The notes under the pieces were generated by a model. It was not told the DNA's origin and made no database searches. It saw nothing but the letters and a program-made list of their open reading frames with translations. From Trichomonas vaginalis G3 (Eukaryota > Parabasalia > Trichomonadida > Trichomonadidae): a DNA stretch of 64,000 nt. Each line of letters begins with the position of its first letter. Positions within the stretch are counted from its first letter, which is position 1. A program made the position numbers and the translations under genes. Below are positions 9,981 to 20,672 of this stretch, one piece after another. The stretch is from assembly GCF_026262505.1 (NCBI RefSeq), contig NC_067208.1:4349962-4413961 (forward strand), written 5' to 3'.

Positions 9981-11384
9981 ATGAGTACTACTCAGACAGA
10001 TGCTGCTCCACCTTTGAAGATCAGCACAATTAATGCTGCATCACTCAGAGCTGCTTGGGGAAAGGGTCTTCATGACTGGGCATTAGCTTCAAAACCTGAT
10101 GTTATCTGCATCCAAGAAACAAAAATGCACGAGACAAGTCAGCCGAATATTGGCGCCTTCCTTCTTGATGGATACCAGGGCTACTTCTTCGATTGCAACA
10201 AACCAGGCTTCCACGGTACTGCTATCTACACAAAGATCAAACCCATTTCTGTTAAGGAGAGTTTTCCGGACGATGAGGGCCGCTCCATCACAATGGAGTT
10301 CTCTAACTTCTATTTGATCAATTCTTACGTTCCAAACGCCGGCCAGAAATTAGAAAAGCTTACATACAAGATCGAAACATGGAATCCACACCTTAAGGAA
10401 TATCTCGATGAGCTCAGCAAGACAAAGGCAGTCATTTGGACAGGAGATCTTAACGTTGCTCATGAGGAAATCGACATTTTCGATCCAAAGGGCAAAGATA
10501 AGACAGCAGGCTACACTCCACAAGAAAGAGAGTGGTTCCACAAGTTCCTTGAGAGCGGATACACAGATATCTTCCGTAAGAGATACCCAGATAAGAAGGA
10601 ATTCTCCTTCTATACATACAGAGGCCAAGCCAAGGCCAAGGGCAATGGATGGCGTCTCGACTACTTCATCATGGATAACGCCCACTACAAAGATGAGCTT
10701 GTCAACGACTGCGCAATGGAAACTGGCGATTTCTCTGACCATGTTCCTGTTTCTCTCTTCCTTGACAGATCATTATTAGCTGCTGAAGATGTTGCAGTCG
10801 ATAAGACCTTCAACAAGCGCCTTAACAACGATACAATTGTTGATACTCCAGAAGTTGTCCCAGAAAAGGCCAAACCAAAGAAAGGAAAGAAGGACCAGCC
10901 AACTGAGGAAGAACCTAAGGAAGAAGAGGCCAAGGAAGAGGCAAAAGAAGAACCAAAGAAGGAAGAATCTGAAGAAAAGCCAAAACCAAAGCCAAAGAAA
11001 GGAAAACAGGCTAAGGAAGAAGAATCTAAACCAGCTGAAGAAGCCAAACCTGTCACAGAAGAGGCAAAGCCTGCATCTGAAGAATCAAAACCGGCAGAAG
11101 AGGCCAAACCAGCTGAAGAAGAGAAGCCAAAGGCAGCCAAGCCAAAGAAGACAAAGAAGGTCGTAGAAGAAGAGCCACAAGAGCCAGAGGACGAAGTTGA
11201 TGATGAAGAAGAGGAAGAAGATAAGCCAAAGAAGAAGAGGAGAGGAAAGAAAGGTGAAGAACAATCATTGAAGAGAATGCAGACAAGAGAGAAAAGGAAA
11301 ACAATCTACTTCTCTGACGATGATTCAGATGATTCAACAGAATACACCGGAACACCAAGAAAGACAAGAAGATCTAAGAAATGA
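9981..11384 (+). CDS. Exonuclease III-type AP endonuclease with long charged tail
   Basis: 467 residues. Residues about 12-265 form a complete EEP nuclease domain: I-N-A-A-S-L-R, C-I-Q-E-T-K (metal-binding Glu), N-S-Y-V-P-N-A-G, W-T-G-D-L-N-V-A-H-E-E-I-D, G-W-R-L-D-Y-F, and S-D-H-V-P-V with the catalytic His. Enzymes of this family cut DNA 5' of abasic sites in base-excision repair. The last 190 residues are a low-complexity tail of K-P-K-K-G-K blocks and E/A/K-rich repeats, ending in basic blocks (K-K-K-R-R-G-K-K, R-K-T-R-R-S-K-K) that look like nuclear localisation signals. A tail of this length at the C-terminus is not typical of APE1. Codon use is more GC-rich than in neighbouring genes, which suggests strong expression. 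Confidence 0.92.
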   Translation: MSTTQTDAAPPLKISTINAASLRAAWGKGLHDWALASKPDVICIQETKMHETSQPNIGAFLLDGYQGYFFDCNKPGFHGTAIYTKIKPISVKESFPDDEGRSITMEFSNFYLINSYVPNAGQKLEKLTYKIETWNPHLKEYLDELSKTKAVIWTGDLNVAHEEIDIFDPKGKDKTAGYTPQEREWFHKFLESGYTDIFRKRYPDKKEFSFYTYRGQAKAKGNGWRLDYFIMDNAHYKDELVNDCAMETGDFSDHVPVSLFLDRSLLAAEDVAVDKTFNKRLNNDTIVDTPEVVPEKAKPKKGKKDQPTEEEPKEEEAKEEAKEEPKKEESEEKPKPKPKKGKQAKEEESKPAEEAKPVTEEAKPASEESKPAEEAKPAEEEKPKAAKPKKTKKVVEEEPQEPEDEVDDEEEEEDKPKKKRRGKKGEEQSLKRMQTREKRKTIYFSDDDSDDSTEYTGTPRKTRRSKK

Positions 11385-12033
11385 AACTAATTTATTTTAA
11401 ATCAACTTTTTTATTGTTTTAACTATCCACTAGAAACTTTTATTTTTAAAATTTTAAACTCAATTTCATATATTTTTATTTTTTTGATATCTGGCGCTCA
11501 AAAACTGATAGAATTGAGATATTTCTATGCGAATGAACACTGTTTTATTCGATTAATATATAGCATAGAGCAGAAAGAGTACTTTAAGGTATTATATTGA
11601 TGAACATTGCTAATCTAAAGCATATTTAAATGGCGAAAGATTCCATTGAATTTTCTAAAAAAAAATTACATAGATCAGTATGAGTTGTTTGACAATTTTA
11701 ATACTAAAAAATATAAAAACAATAGTTTAAACTCTGGACATCATATACTACACTCGACATATTCAAACATGAATCAATGGAGTATCTGTAAAATCATGTG
11801 AATATAGAAGTTTGAATATAAAATCAGAAAACCGGAAAATCCGATTTACCTAAAAAAATGATTGATACCAGTGATACCTTACAGCAACACCTTAGAAGTG
11901 TATGATATGATGATCATCAGTACACAACACACTTGAAATCAGGACTCATATTTGTTTAGATTAAAAACCTTATTGTTGGAAAAATTGAGAAATTTAAGTG
12001 GTCGGTCAGAATCCTGTATAGTTTTGACCGGAA
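11385..12033. other. Intergenic DNA before the surface-protein array
   Basis: No gene. It contains GATATCTGGCGCTCAAAAAC at 11,486, which resembles a site at 30,322, but otherwise nothing recognised. Confidence 0.5.
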
Positions 12034-12048
12034 AAGTGACAATTTATT
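12034..12048 (+). promoter_or_regulatory. AAAAGTGACAAT box before array copy 1
   Basis: GGAAAAGTGACAATTTATT directly precedes the ATG. Only this short box is shared with the other copies; the DNA upstream differs. Confidence 0.55.
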
Positions 12049-13316
12049 ATGATTTCTTTTGTTTTTTCATTATCAATATATACAGTTCACATGGGTCATG
12101 GTGTTATCCCGTCGAGCGAATTTGATAATAGTTCATACATACAAGCAGTTCGAATTATACCTCCACGTTCTCCATCAAAAGACGAAAAGTTTTACTTTGT
12201 TATATTAACTATGATCAATGAATACAATAGTATATATGAATTCACCGGACACGAAGAACAAACTATAGCTCGTGAATCATACGCAACGAACGATTTAGAA
12301 TACTTTTTAATTTCTCTTAATTCATCAATCAAAGCCATTTTTATCACCGGCTTCTATCCATTACCTCTAGTCTCTGTCACAAACATAATTTTTTCAGAAA
12401 CACGACAAATAAATTTTGTTTTAATTCCGAACTACGATACTACATATCACATTCTGGTTTCATCAAAAATCGAACAGTCACATATTATCTAATTCGACCG
12501 CCCCCAACATATTAGAACCCGAGAGTAACATTTTTATTCGAGAAAACACATATTGTATTATTTCATTTGAAATCGAATATAATTCACATATGTTTGAATT
12601 TACGATTGATTCTATGGAACTTCATAATGATTTCTTACGTGACCAAGACTATTTTTATGGTGCTCGCGAATCTAACACTCAAATTTCATCATTTTACAAG
12701 TCTCCTAAATTTTGAAAGATATTCACCAATAAGTCTAGGAATAATACCAACAAATAATGCTTCAGATGTATGCATATATGTTCACTGCGCATTCTTACCA
12801 AATCCTTATATGGATGGCCACGTCTTTGCATATGATAGTAGCTCAAAAGAACTGAATTTGAGCAAAGGATATTCTAATATTTCATTTACAATTAATTCAA
12901 CTCGATATCCATCAATTTTGTTTTATTCAAATGATGAAGAAATCGATTATGTAGTATCAAGTCTGAGAGATATCACCATTAACTTATCAAAATCTGATTT
13001 TTATTTACGATTTATGGTTTTTAATGGTCTCTCATATCAAATTTCATCAAAAAATTATAAAATTAATATTATGTCTAACACTGCATTCCAAACTTTACGA
13101 GCGAATATTAACGACACATCAATAAATGGGTTCATCAAGTTTAAAACAACAGACCTTTACAAGAAACCATTTCTTAATGATTACATTAAGTTTGATAATA
13201 AATATGATTTCAAAGATAGAATTAGCGGAATCTTTTTCCCTTTAATGATAGGATTTATCCTTCTTGGATATTTACTCGCAATGCTGACAGCATTCAGAAA
13301 CAAAATTTTACTCTAA
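12049..13316 (+). pseudogene. Surface glycoprotein array copy 1, frameshifted
   Basis: Identical to the intact copies except for lost bases: one C near 12,466 (CATCAAAAATC), one A near 12,490, and CT near 12,693 (CATCATTTTAC). The reading is open to residue 147 and again from 12,567 or later to the normal stop. All differences are deletions relative to six other copies, so consensus error is possible. The signal peptide and C-terminal membrane anchor are as in copy 2. Confidence 0.85.
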
Positions 13317-13374
13317 GCTTTTTTTTGTTTGCTTGTTATATAAATATTTCTTTTTGTCTTTTATTTGTTATATA

Positions 13375-13585
13375 AGGTCGATGAAAAAACGAGCGTTTTT
13401 AAAAAACCGCCGTTTGAGAGGAAAATTGAGAGCCACGATGTATACTTTTTGACATTGTCAAAAACTTTGAAAGGACCAAAAAAATTTTAGTGTCAGAAAG
13501 TTTACAAATGTATATTTTCTGACAAACAGACTCTCAGAAAGTACTCAAACTGCGGTTTTTAATTTCCGCACTTTTTTTGCGACCT
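13375..13585. mobile_element. 211-bp MITE-like inverted-repeat element, spacer 1
   Basis: It begins AGGTCG and ends CGACCT, each end flanked by TA. Imperfect terminal inverted repeats of about 50 bp are visible, for example AAAAAACCGCCGTTTGAG against the complement of CTCAAACTGCGGTTTTTA. Inside are two more palindromes: TTTTTGACATTGTCAAAAA, and TGTCAGAAA with TTTCTGACA. TA duplications are typical of Tc1/mariner-type elements. It has no coding capacity. Confidence 0.7.
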
Positions 13586-13703
13586 TAATCTCAAGCATCA
13601 GAAATGAGGAATCAATATATATATATATTATATTTTGGTGTATGTAGTGATCCGAAAACATACCAAATTTAAAGGATTATTATTTTCGTCTGGAAAAGTG
13701 ATA

Positions 13704-13738
13704 AAATTATCATTATTGTCAAATGACAATGATAATTT
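13704..13738. promoter_or_regulatory. Palindrome 30-65 bp upstream of array genes
   Basis: Arms AAATTATCATTATTGTCA and TGACAATGATAATTT pair with one 3-base bulge. The palindrome contains ATTGTCA/TGACAAT, the same core as the start-proximal box. It is repeated before copies 2-9 at the same distance. It could be a regulator site or an RNA hairpin. Confidence 0.55.
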
Positions 13739-13751
13739 AAAAGTTTGAGTG

Positions 13752-13764
13752 AAAAAGTGACAAT
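13752..13764 (+). promoter_or_regulatory. AAAAAGTGACAAT box before array copy 2
   Basis: It ends five bases before the ATG and is repeated at the same position before copies 3-9. Very similar boxes occur at 36,014-36,042 (minus) and 62,543-62,560. Confidence 0.6.
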
Positions 13765-13769
13765 TTATT

Positions 13770-15041
13770 ATGATTTCTTTTGTTTTTTCATTATCAATAT
13801 ATACAGTTCACATGGGTCATGGTGTTATCCCGTCGAGCGAATTTGATAATAGTTCATACATACAAGCAGTTCGAATTATACCTCCACGTTCTCCATCAAA
13901 AGACGAAAAGTTTTACTTTGTTATATTAACTATGATCAATGAATACAATAGTATATATGAATTCACCGGACACGAAGAACAAACTATAGCTCGTGAATCA
14001 TACGCAACGAACGATTTAGAATACTTTTTAATTTCTCTTAATTCATCAATCAAAGCCATTTTTATCACCGGCTTCTATCCATTACCTCTAGTCTCTGTCA
14101 CAAACATAATTTTTTCAGAAACACGACAAATAAATTTTGTTTTAATTCCGAACTACGATACTACATATCACATTCTGGTTTCATCCAAAAATCGAACAGT
14201 CACATATTATACTAATTCGACCGCCCCCAACATATTAGAACCCGAGAGTAACATTTTTATTCGAGAAAACACATATTGTATTATTTCATTTGAAATCGAA
14301 TATAATTCACATATGTTTGAATTTACGATTGATTCTATGGAACTTCATAATGATTTCTTACGTGACCAAGACTATTTTTATGGTGCTCGCGAATCTAACA
14401 CTCAAATTTCATCCTATTTTACAAGTCTCCTAAATTTTGAAAGATATTCACCAATAAGTCTAGGAATAATACCAACAAATAATGCTTCAGATGTATGCAT
14501 ATATGTTCACTGCGCATTCTTACCAAATCCTTATATGGATGGCCACGTCTTTGCATATGATAGTAGCTCAAAAGAACTGAATTTGAGCAAAGGATATTCT
14601 AATATTTCATTTACAATTAATTCAACTCGATATCCATCAATTTTGTTTTATTCAAATGATGAAGAAATCGATTATGTAGTATCAAGTCTGAGAGATATCA
14701 CCATTAACTTATCAAAATCTGATTTTTATTTACGATTTATGGTTTTTAATGGTCTCTCATATCAAATTTCATCAAAAAATTATAAAATTAATATTATGTC
14801 TAACACTGCATTCCAAACTTTACGAGCGAATATTAACGACACATCAATAAATGGGTTCATCAAGTTTAAAACAACAGACCTTTACAAGAAACCATTTCTT
14901 AATGATTACATTAAGTTTGATAATAAATATGATTTCAAAGATAGAATTAGCGGAATCTTTTTCCCTTTAATGATAGGATTTATCCTTCTTGGATATTTAC
15001 TCGCAATGCTGACAGCATTCAGAAACAAAATTTTACTCTAA
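13770..15041 (+). CDS. Predicted type I surface glycoprotein, array copy 2
   Basis: 423 residues, intact, family not recognised. Residues 1-18 (MISFVFSLSIYTVHMGHG) look like a signal peptide. The ectodomain (about 19-392) is beta-rich in appearance and has many N-glycosylation sequons: D-N-S-S, L-N-S-S, K-N-R-T, T-N-S-T, N-N-A-S, S-N-I-S, I-N-S-T, I-N-L-S, I-N-D-T. A single hydrophobic anchor (F-F-P-L-M-I-G-F-I-L-L-G-Y-L-L-A-M-L, about 396-415) precedes a very short basic tail (R-N-K-I-L-L). The predicted topology is ectodomain outside, anchored in the plasma membrane. Few cysteines are present, so disulphide-rich modules are unlikely. Expression is probably driven by the shared AAAAAGTGACAAT box. 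Confidence 0.85.
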   Translation: MISFVFSLSIYTVHMGHGVIPSSEFDNSSYIQAVRIIPPRSPSKDEKFYFVILTMINEYNSIYEFTGHEEQTIARESYATNDLEYFLISLNSSIKAIFITGFYPLPLVSVTNIIFSETRQINFVLIPNYDTTYHILVSSKNRTVTYYTNSTAPNILEPESNIFIRENTYCIISFEIEYNSHMFEFTIDSMELHNDFLRDQDYFYGARESNTQISSYFTSLLNFERYSPISLGIIPTNNASDVCIYVHCAFLPNPYMDGHVFAYDSSSKELNLSKGYSNISFTINSTRYPSILFYSNDEEIDYVVSSLRDITINLSKSDFYLRFMVFNGLSYQISSKNYKINIMSNTAFQTLRANINDTSINGFIKFKTTDLYKKPFLNDYIKFDNKYDFKDRISGIFFPLMIGFILLGYLLAMLTAFRNKILL

Positions 15042-15099
15042 GCTTTTTTTTGTTTGCTTGTTATATAAATATTTCTTTTTGTCTTTTATTTGTTATATA

Positions 15100-15310
15100 A
15101 GGTCGATGAAAAAACGAGCGTTTTTAAAAAACCGCCGTTTGAGAGGAAAATTGAGAGCCACGATGTATACTTTTTGACATTGTCAAAAACTTTGAAAGGA
15201 CCAAAAAAATTTTAGTGTCAGAAAGTTTACAAATGTATATTTTCTGACAAACAGACTCTCAGAAAGTACTCAAACTGCGGTTTTTAATTTCCGCACTTTT
15301 TTTGCGACCT
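15100..15310. mobile_element. MITE-like element, spacer 2
   Basis: Same 211-bp AGGTCG...CGACCT element flanked by TA as in spacer 1. It was copied together with the array unit, not inserted anew. Confidence 0.7.
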
Positions 15311-15494
15311 TAATCTCAAGCATCAGAAATGAGGAATCAATATATATATATATATATATTTGGTGTATGTAGTGATCCGAAAACATACCAAATTTAAAGG
15401 ATTATTATTTTCGTCTGGAAAAGTGATAAAATTATCATTATTGTCAAATGACAATGATAATTTAAAAGTTTGAGTGAAAAAGTGACAATTTATT

Positions 15495-16765
15495 ATGATT
15501 TCTTTTGTTTTTTCATTATCAATATATACAGTTCACATGGGTCATGGTGTTATCCCGTCGAGCGAATTTGATAATAGTTCATACATACAAGCAGTTCGAA
15601 TTATACCTCCACGTTCTCCATCAAAAGACGAAAAGTTTTACTTTGTTATATTAACTATGATCAATGAATACAATAGTATATATGAATTCACCGGACACGA
15701 AGAACAAACTATAGCTCGTGAATCATACGCAACGAACGATTTAGAATACTTTTTAATTTCTCTTAATTCATCAATCAAAGCCATTTTTATCACCGGCTTC
15801 TATCCATTACCTCTAGTCTCTGTCACAAACATAATTTTTTCAGAAACACGACAAATAAATTTTGTTTTAATTCCGAACTACGATACTACATATCACATTC
15901 TGGTTTCATCCAAAAATCGAACAGTCACATATTATACTAATTCGACCGCCCCCAACATATTAGAACCCGAGAGTAACATTTTTATTCGAGAAAACACATA
16001 TTGTATTATTTCATTTGAAATCGAATATAATTCACATATGTTTGAATTTACGATTGATTCTATGGAACTTCATAATGATTTCTTACGTGACCAAGACTAT
16101 TTTTATGGTGCTCGCGAATCTAACACTCAAATTTCATCCTATTTTACAAGTCTCCTAAATTTTGAAAGATATTCACCAATAAGTCTAGGAATAATACCAA
16201 AAATAATGCTTCAGATGTATGCATATATGTTCACTGCGCATTCTTACCAAATCCTTATATGGATGGCCACGTCTTTGCATATGATAGTAGCTCAAAAGAA
16301 CTGAATTTGAGCAAAGGATATTCTAATATTTCATTTACAATTAATTCAACTCGATATCCATCAATTTTGTTTTATTCAAATGATGAAGAAATCGATTATG
16401 TAGTATCAAGTCTGAGAGATATCACCATTAACTTATCAAAATCTGATTTTTATTTACGATTTATGGTTTTTAATGGTCTCTCATATCAAATTTCATCAAA
16501 AAATTATAAAATTAATATTATGTCTAACACTGCATTCCAAACTTTACGAGCGAATATTAACGACACATCAATAAATGGGTTCATCAAGTTTAAAACAACA
16601 GACCTTTACAAGAAACCATTTCTTAATGATTACATTAAGTTTGATAATAAATATGATTTCAAAGATAGAATTAGCGGAATCTTTTTCCCTTTAATGATAG
16701 GATTTATCCTTCTTGGATATTTACTCGCAATGCTGACAGCATTCAGAAACAAAATTTTACTCTAA
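15495..16765 (+). pseudogene. Surface glycoprotein array copy 3, one-base deletion
   Basis: Identical to copy 2 except for one missing C near 16,199 (ACCAAAAATAATG against ACCAACAAATAATG), which shifts the frame after residue 235. The downstream part is open in another frame to the normal stop. Confidence 0.87.
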
Positions 16766-16823
16766 GCTTTTTTTTGTTTGCTTGTTATATAAATATTTCT
16801 TTTTGTCTTTTATTTGTTATATA

Positions 16824-17034
16824 AGGTCGATGAAAAAACGAGCGTTTTTAAAAAACCGCCGTTTGAGAGGAAAATTGAGAGCCACGATGTATACTTTTTG
16901 ACATTGTCAAAAACTTTGAAAGGACCAAAAAAATTTTAGTGTCAGAAAGTTTACAAATGTATATTTTCTGACAAACAGACTCTCAGAAAGTACTCAAACT
17001 GCGGTTTTTAATTTCCGCACTTTTTTTGCGACCT
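16824..17034. mobile_element. MITE-like element, spacer 3
   Basis: Same TA-flanked 211-bp inverted-repeat element as in spacer 1. Confidence 0.7.
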
Positions 17035-17218
17035 TAATCTCAAGCATCAGAAATGAGGAATCAATATATATATATATATATATTTGGTGTATGTAGTGAT
17101 CCGAAAACATACCAAATTTAAAGGATTATTATTTTCGTCTGGAAAAGTGATAAAATTATCATTATTGTCAAATGACAATGATAATTTAAAAGTTTGAGTG
17201 AAAAAGTGACAATTTATT

Positions 17219-18490
17219 ATGATTTCTTTTGTTTTTTCATTATCAATATATACAGTTCACATGGGTCATGGTGTTATCCCGTCGAGCGAATTTGATAATA
17301 GTTCATACATACAAGCAGTTCGAATTATACCTCCACGTTCTCCATCAAAAGACGAAAAGTTTTACTTTGTTATATTAACTATGATCAATGAATACAATAG
17401 TATATATGAATTCACCGGACACGAAGAACAAACTATAGCTCGTGAATCATACGCAACGAACGATTTAGAATACTTTTTAATTTCTCTTAATTCATCAATC
17501 AAAGCCATTTTTATCACCGGCTTCTATCCATTACCTCTAGTCTCTGTCACAAACATAATTTTTTCAGAAACACGACAAATAAATTTTGTTTTAATTCCGA
17601 ACTACGATACTACATATCACATTCTGGTTTCATCCAAAAATCGAACAGTCACATATTATACTAATTCGACCGCCCCCAACATATTAGAACCCGAGAGTAA
17701 CATTTTTATTCGAGAAAACACATATTGTATTATTTCATTTGAAATCGAATATAATTCACATATGTTTGAATTTACGATTGATTCTATGGAACTTCATAAT
17801 GATTTCTTACGTGACCAAGACTATTTTTATGGTGCTCGCGAATCTAACACTCAAATTTCATCCTATTTTACAAGTCTCCTAAATTTTGAAAGATATTCAC
17901 CAATAAGTCTAGGAATAATACCAACAAATAATGCTTCAGATGTATGCATATATGTTCACTGCGCATTCTTACCAAATCCTTATATGGATGGCCACGTCTT
18001 TGCATATGATAGTAGCTCAAAAGAACTGAATTTGAGCAAAGGATATTCTAATATTTCATTTACAATTAATTCAACTCGATATCCATCAATTTTGTTTTAT
18101 TCAAATGATGAAGAAATCGATTATGTAGTATCAAGTCTGAGAGATATCACCATTAACTTATCAAAATCTGATTTTTATTTACGATTTATGGTTTTTAATG
18201 GTCTCTCATATCAAATTTCATCAAAAAATTATAAAATTAATATTATGTCTAACACTGCATTCCAAACTTTACGAGCGAATATTAACGACACATCAATAAA
18301 TGGGTTCATCAAGTTTAAAACAACAGACCTTTACAAGAAACCATTTCTTAATGATTACATTAAGTTTGATAATAAATATGATTTCAAAGATAGAATTAGC
18401 GGAATCTTTTTCCCTTTAATGATAGGATTTATCCTTCTTGGATATTTACTCGCAATGCTGACAGCATTCAGAAACAAAATTTTACTCTAA
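17219..18490 (+). CDS. Surface glycoprotein, array copy 4
   Basis: Intact 423-residue copy with the same predicted protein as copy 2: signal peptide, glycosylated ectodomain, C-terminal anchor. Confidence 0.86.
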   Translation: MISFVFSLSIYTVHMGHGVIPSSEFDNSSYIQAVRIIPPRSPSKDEKFYFVILTMINEYNSIYEFTGHEEQTIARESYATNDLEYFLISLNSSIKAIFITGFYPLPLVSVTNIIFSETRQINFVLIPNYDTTYHILVSSKNRTVTYYTNSTAPNILEPESNIFIRENTYCIISFEIEYNSHMFEFTIDSMELHNDFLRDQDYFYGARESNTQISSYFTSLLNFERYSPISLGIIPTNNASDVCIYVHCAFLPNPYMDGHVFAYDSSSKELNLSKGYSNISFTINSTRYPSILFYSNDEEIDYVVSSLRDITINLSKSDFYLRFMVFNGLSYQISSKNYKINIMSNTAFQTLRANINDTSINGFIKFKTTDLYKKPFLNDYIKFDNKYDFKDRISGIFFPLMIGFILLGYLLAMLTAFRNKILL

Positions 18491-18548
18491 GCTTTTTTTT
18501 GTTTGCTTGTTATATAAATATTTCTTTTTGTCTTTTATTTGTTATATA

Positions 18549-18759
18549 AGGTCGATGAAAAAACGAGCGTTTTTAAAAAACCGCCGTTTGAGAGGAAAAT
18601 TGAGAGCCACGATGTATACTTTTTGACATTGTCAAAAACTTTGAAAGGACCAAAAAAATTTTAGTGTCAGAAAGTTTACAAATGTATATTTTCTGACAAA
18701 CAGACTCTCAGAAAGTACTCAAACTGCGGTTTTTAATTTCCGCACTTTTTTTGCGACCT
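18549..18759. mobile_element. MITE-like element, spacer 4
   Basis: Same TA-flanked 211-bp inverted-repeat element as in spacer 1. Confidence 0.7.
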
Positions 18760-18945
18760 TAATCTCAAGCATCAGAAATGAGGAATCAATATATATATAT
18801 ATATATATATTTGGTGTATGTAGTGATCCGAAAACATACCAAATTTAAAGGATTATTATTTTCGTCTGGAAAAGTGATAAAATTATCATTATTGTCAAAT
18901 GACAATGATAATTTAAAAGTTTGAGTGAAAAAGTGACAATTTATT

Positions 18946-20217
18946 ATGATTTCTTTTGTTTTTTCATTATCAATATATACAGTTCACATGGGTCATGGTG
19001 TTATCCCGTCGAGCGAATTTGATAATAGTTCATACATACAAGCAGTTCGAATTATACCTCCACGTTCTCCATCAAAAGACGAAAAGTTTTACTTTGTTAT
19101 ATTAACTATGATCAATGAATACAATAGTATATATGAATTCACCGGACACGAAGAACAAACTATAGCTCGTGAATCATACGCAACGAACGATTTAGAATAC
19201 TTTTTAATTTCTCTTAATTCATCAATCAAAGCCATTTTTATCACCGGCTTCTATCCATTACCTCTAGTCTCTGTCACAAACATAATTTTTTCAGAAACAC
19301 GACAAATAAATTTTGTTTTAATTCCGAACTACGATACTACATATCACATTCTGGTTTCATCCAAAAATCGAACAGTCACATATTATACTAATTCGACCGC
19401 CCCCAACATATTAGAACCCGAGAGTAACATTTTTATTCGAGAAAACACATATTGTATTATTTCATTTGAAATCGAATATAATTCACATATGTTTGAATTT
19501 ACGATTGATTCTATGGAACTTCATAATGATTTCTTACGTGACCAAGACTATTTTTATGGTGCTCGCGAATCTAACACTCAAATTTCATCCTATTTTACAA
19601 GTCTCCTAAATTTTGAAAGATATTCACCAATAAGTCTAGGAATAATACCAACAAATAATGCTTCAGATGTATGCATATATGTTCACTGCGCATTCTTACC
19701 AAATCCTTATATGGATGGCCACGTCTTTGCATATGATAGTAGCTCAAAAGAACTGAATTTGAGCAAAGGATATTCTAATATTTCATTTACAATTAATTCA
19801 ACTCGATATCCATCAATTTTGTTTTATTCAAATGATGAAGAAATCGATTATGTAGTATCAAGTCTGAGAGATATCACCATTAACTTATCAAAATCTGATT
19901 TTTATTTACGATTTATGGTTTTTAATGGTCTCTCATATCAAATTTCATCAAAAAATTATAAAATTAATATTATGTCTAACACTGCATTCCAAACTTTACG
20001 AGCGAATATTAACGACACATCAATAAATGGGTTCATCAAGTTTAAAACAACAGACCTTTACAAGAAACCATTTCTTAATGATTACATTAAGTTTGATAAT
20101 AAATATGATTTCAAAGATAGAATTAGCGGAATCTTTTTCCCTTTAATGATAGGATTTATCCTTCTTGGATATTTACTCGCAATGCTGACAGCATTCAGAA
20201 ACAAAATTTTACTCTAA
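18946..20217 (+). CDS. Surface glycoprotein, array copy 5
   Basis: Intact 423-residue copy with the same predicted protein as copy 2. Only the upstream TA run differs in length. Confidence 0.86.
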   Translation: MISFVFSLSIYTVHMGHGVIPSSEFDNSSYIQAVRIIPPRSPSKDEKFYFVILTMINEYNSIYEFTGHEEQTIARESYATNDLEYFLISLNSSIKAIFITGFYPLPLVSVTNIIFSETRQINFVLIPNYDTTYHILVSSKNRTVTYYTNSTAPNILEPESNIFIRENTYCIISFEIEYNSHMFEFTIDSMELHNDFLRDQDYFYGARESNTQISSYFTSLLNFERYSPISLGIIPTNNASDVCIYVHCAFLPNPYMDGHVFAYDSSSKELNLSKGYSNISFTINSTRYPSILFYSNDEEIDYVVSSLRDITINLSKSDFYLRFMVFNGLSYQISSKNYKINIMSNTAFQTLRANINDTSINGFIKFKTTDLYKKPFLNDYIKFDNKYDFKDRISGIFFPLMIGFILLGYLLAMLTAFRNKILL

Positions 20218-20275
20218 GCTTTTTTTTGTTTGCTTGTTATATAAATATTTCTTTTTGTCTTTTATTTGTTATATA

Positions 20276-20486
20276 AGGTCGATGAAAAAACGAGCGTTTT
20301 TAAAAAACCGCCGTTTGAGAGGAAAATTGAGAGCCACGATGTATACTTTTTGACATTGTCAAAAACTTTGAAAGGACCAAAAAAATTTTAGTGTCAGAAA
20401 GTTTACAAATGTATATTTTCTGACAAACAGACTCTCAGAAAGTACTCAAACTGCGGTTTTTAATTTCCGCACTTTTTTTGCGACCT
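20276..20486. mobile_element. MITE-like element, spacer 5
   Basis: Same TA-flanked 211-bp inverted-repeat element as in spacer 1. Confidence 0.7.
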
Positions 20487-20672
20487 TAATCTCAAGCATC
20501 AGAAATGAGGAATCAATATATATATATATATATATATTTGGTGTATGTAGTGATCCGAAAACATACCAAATTTAAAGGATTATTATTTTCGTCTGGAAAA
20601 GTGATAAAATTATCATTATTGTCAAATGACAATGATAATTTAAAAGTTTGAGTGAAAAAGTGACAATTTATT

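Noticed and set aside
10685-11140. Ser/Phe-rich open frame on the minus strand and K/R/Q-rich frames on the plus strand over the AP endonuclease tail
   Set aside because: Shadows of the low-complexity tail; all frames are open because of the AAG/GAA/CCA-rich sequence.
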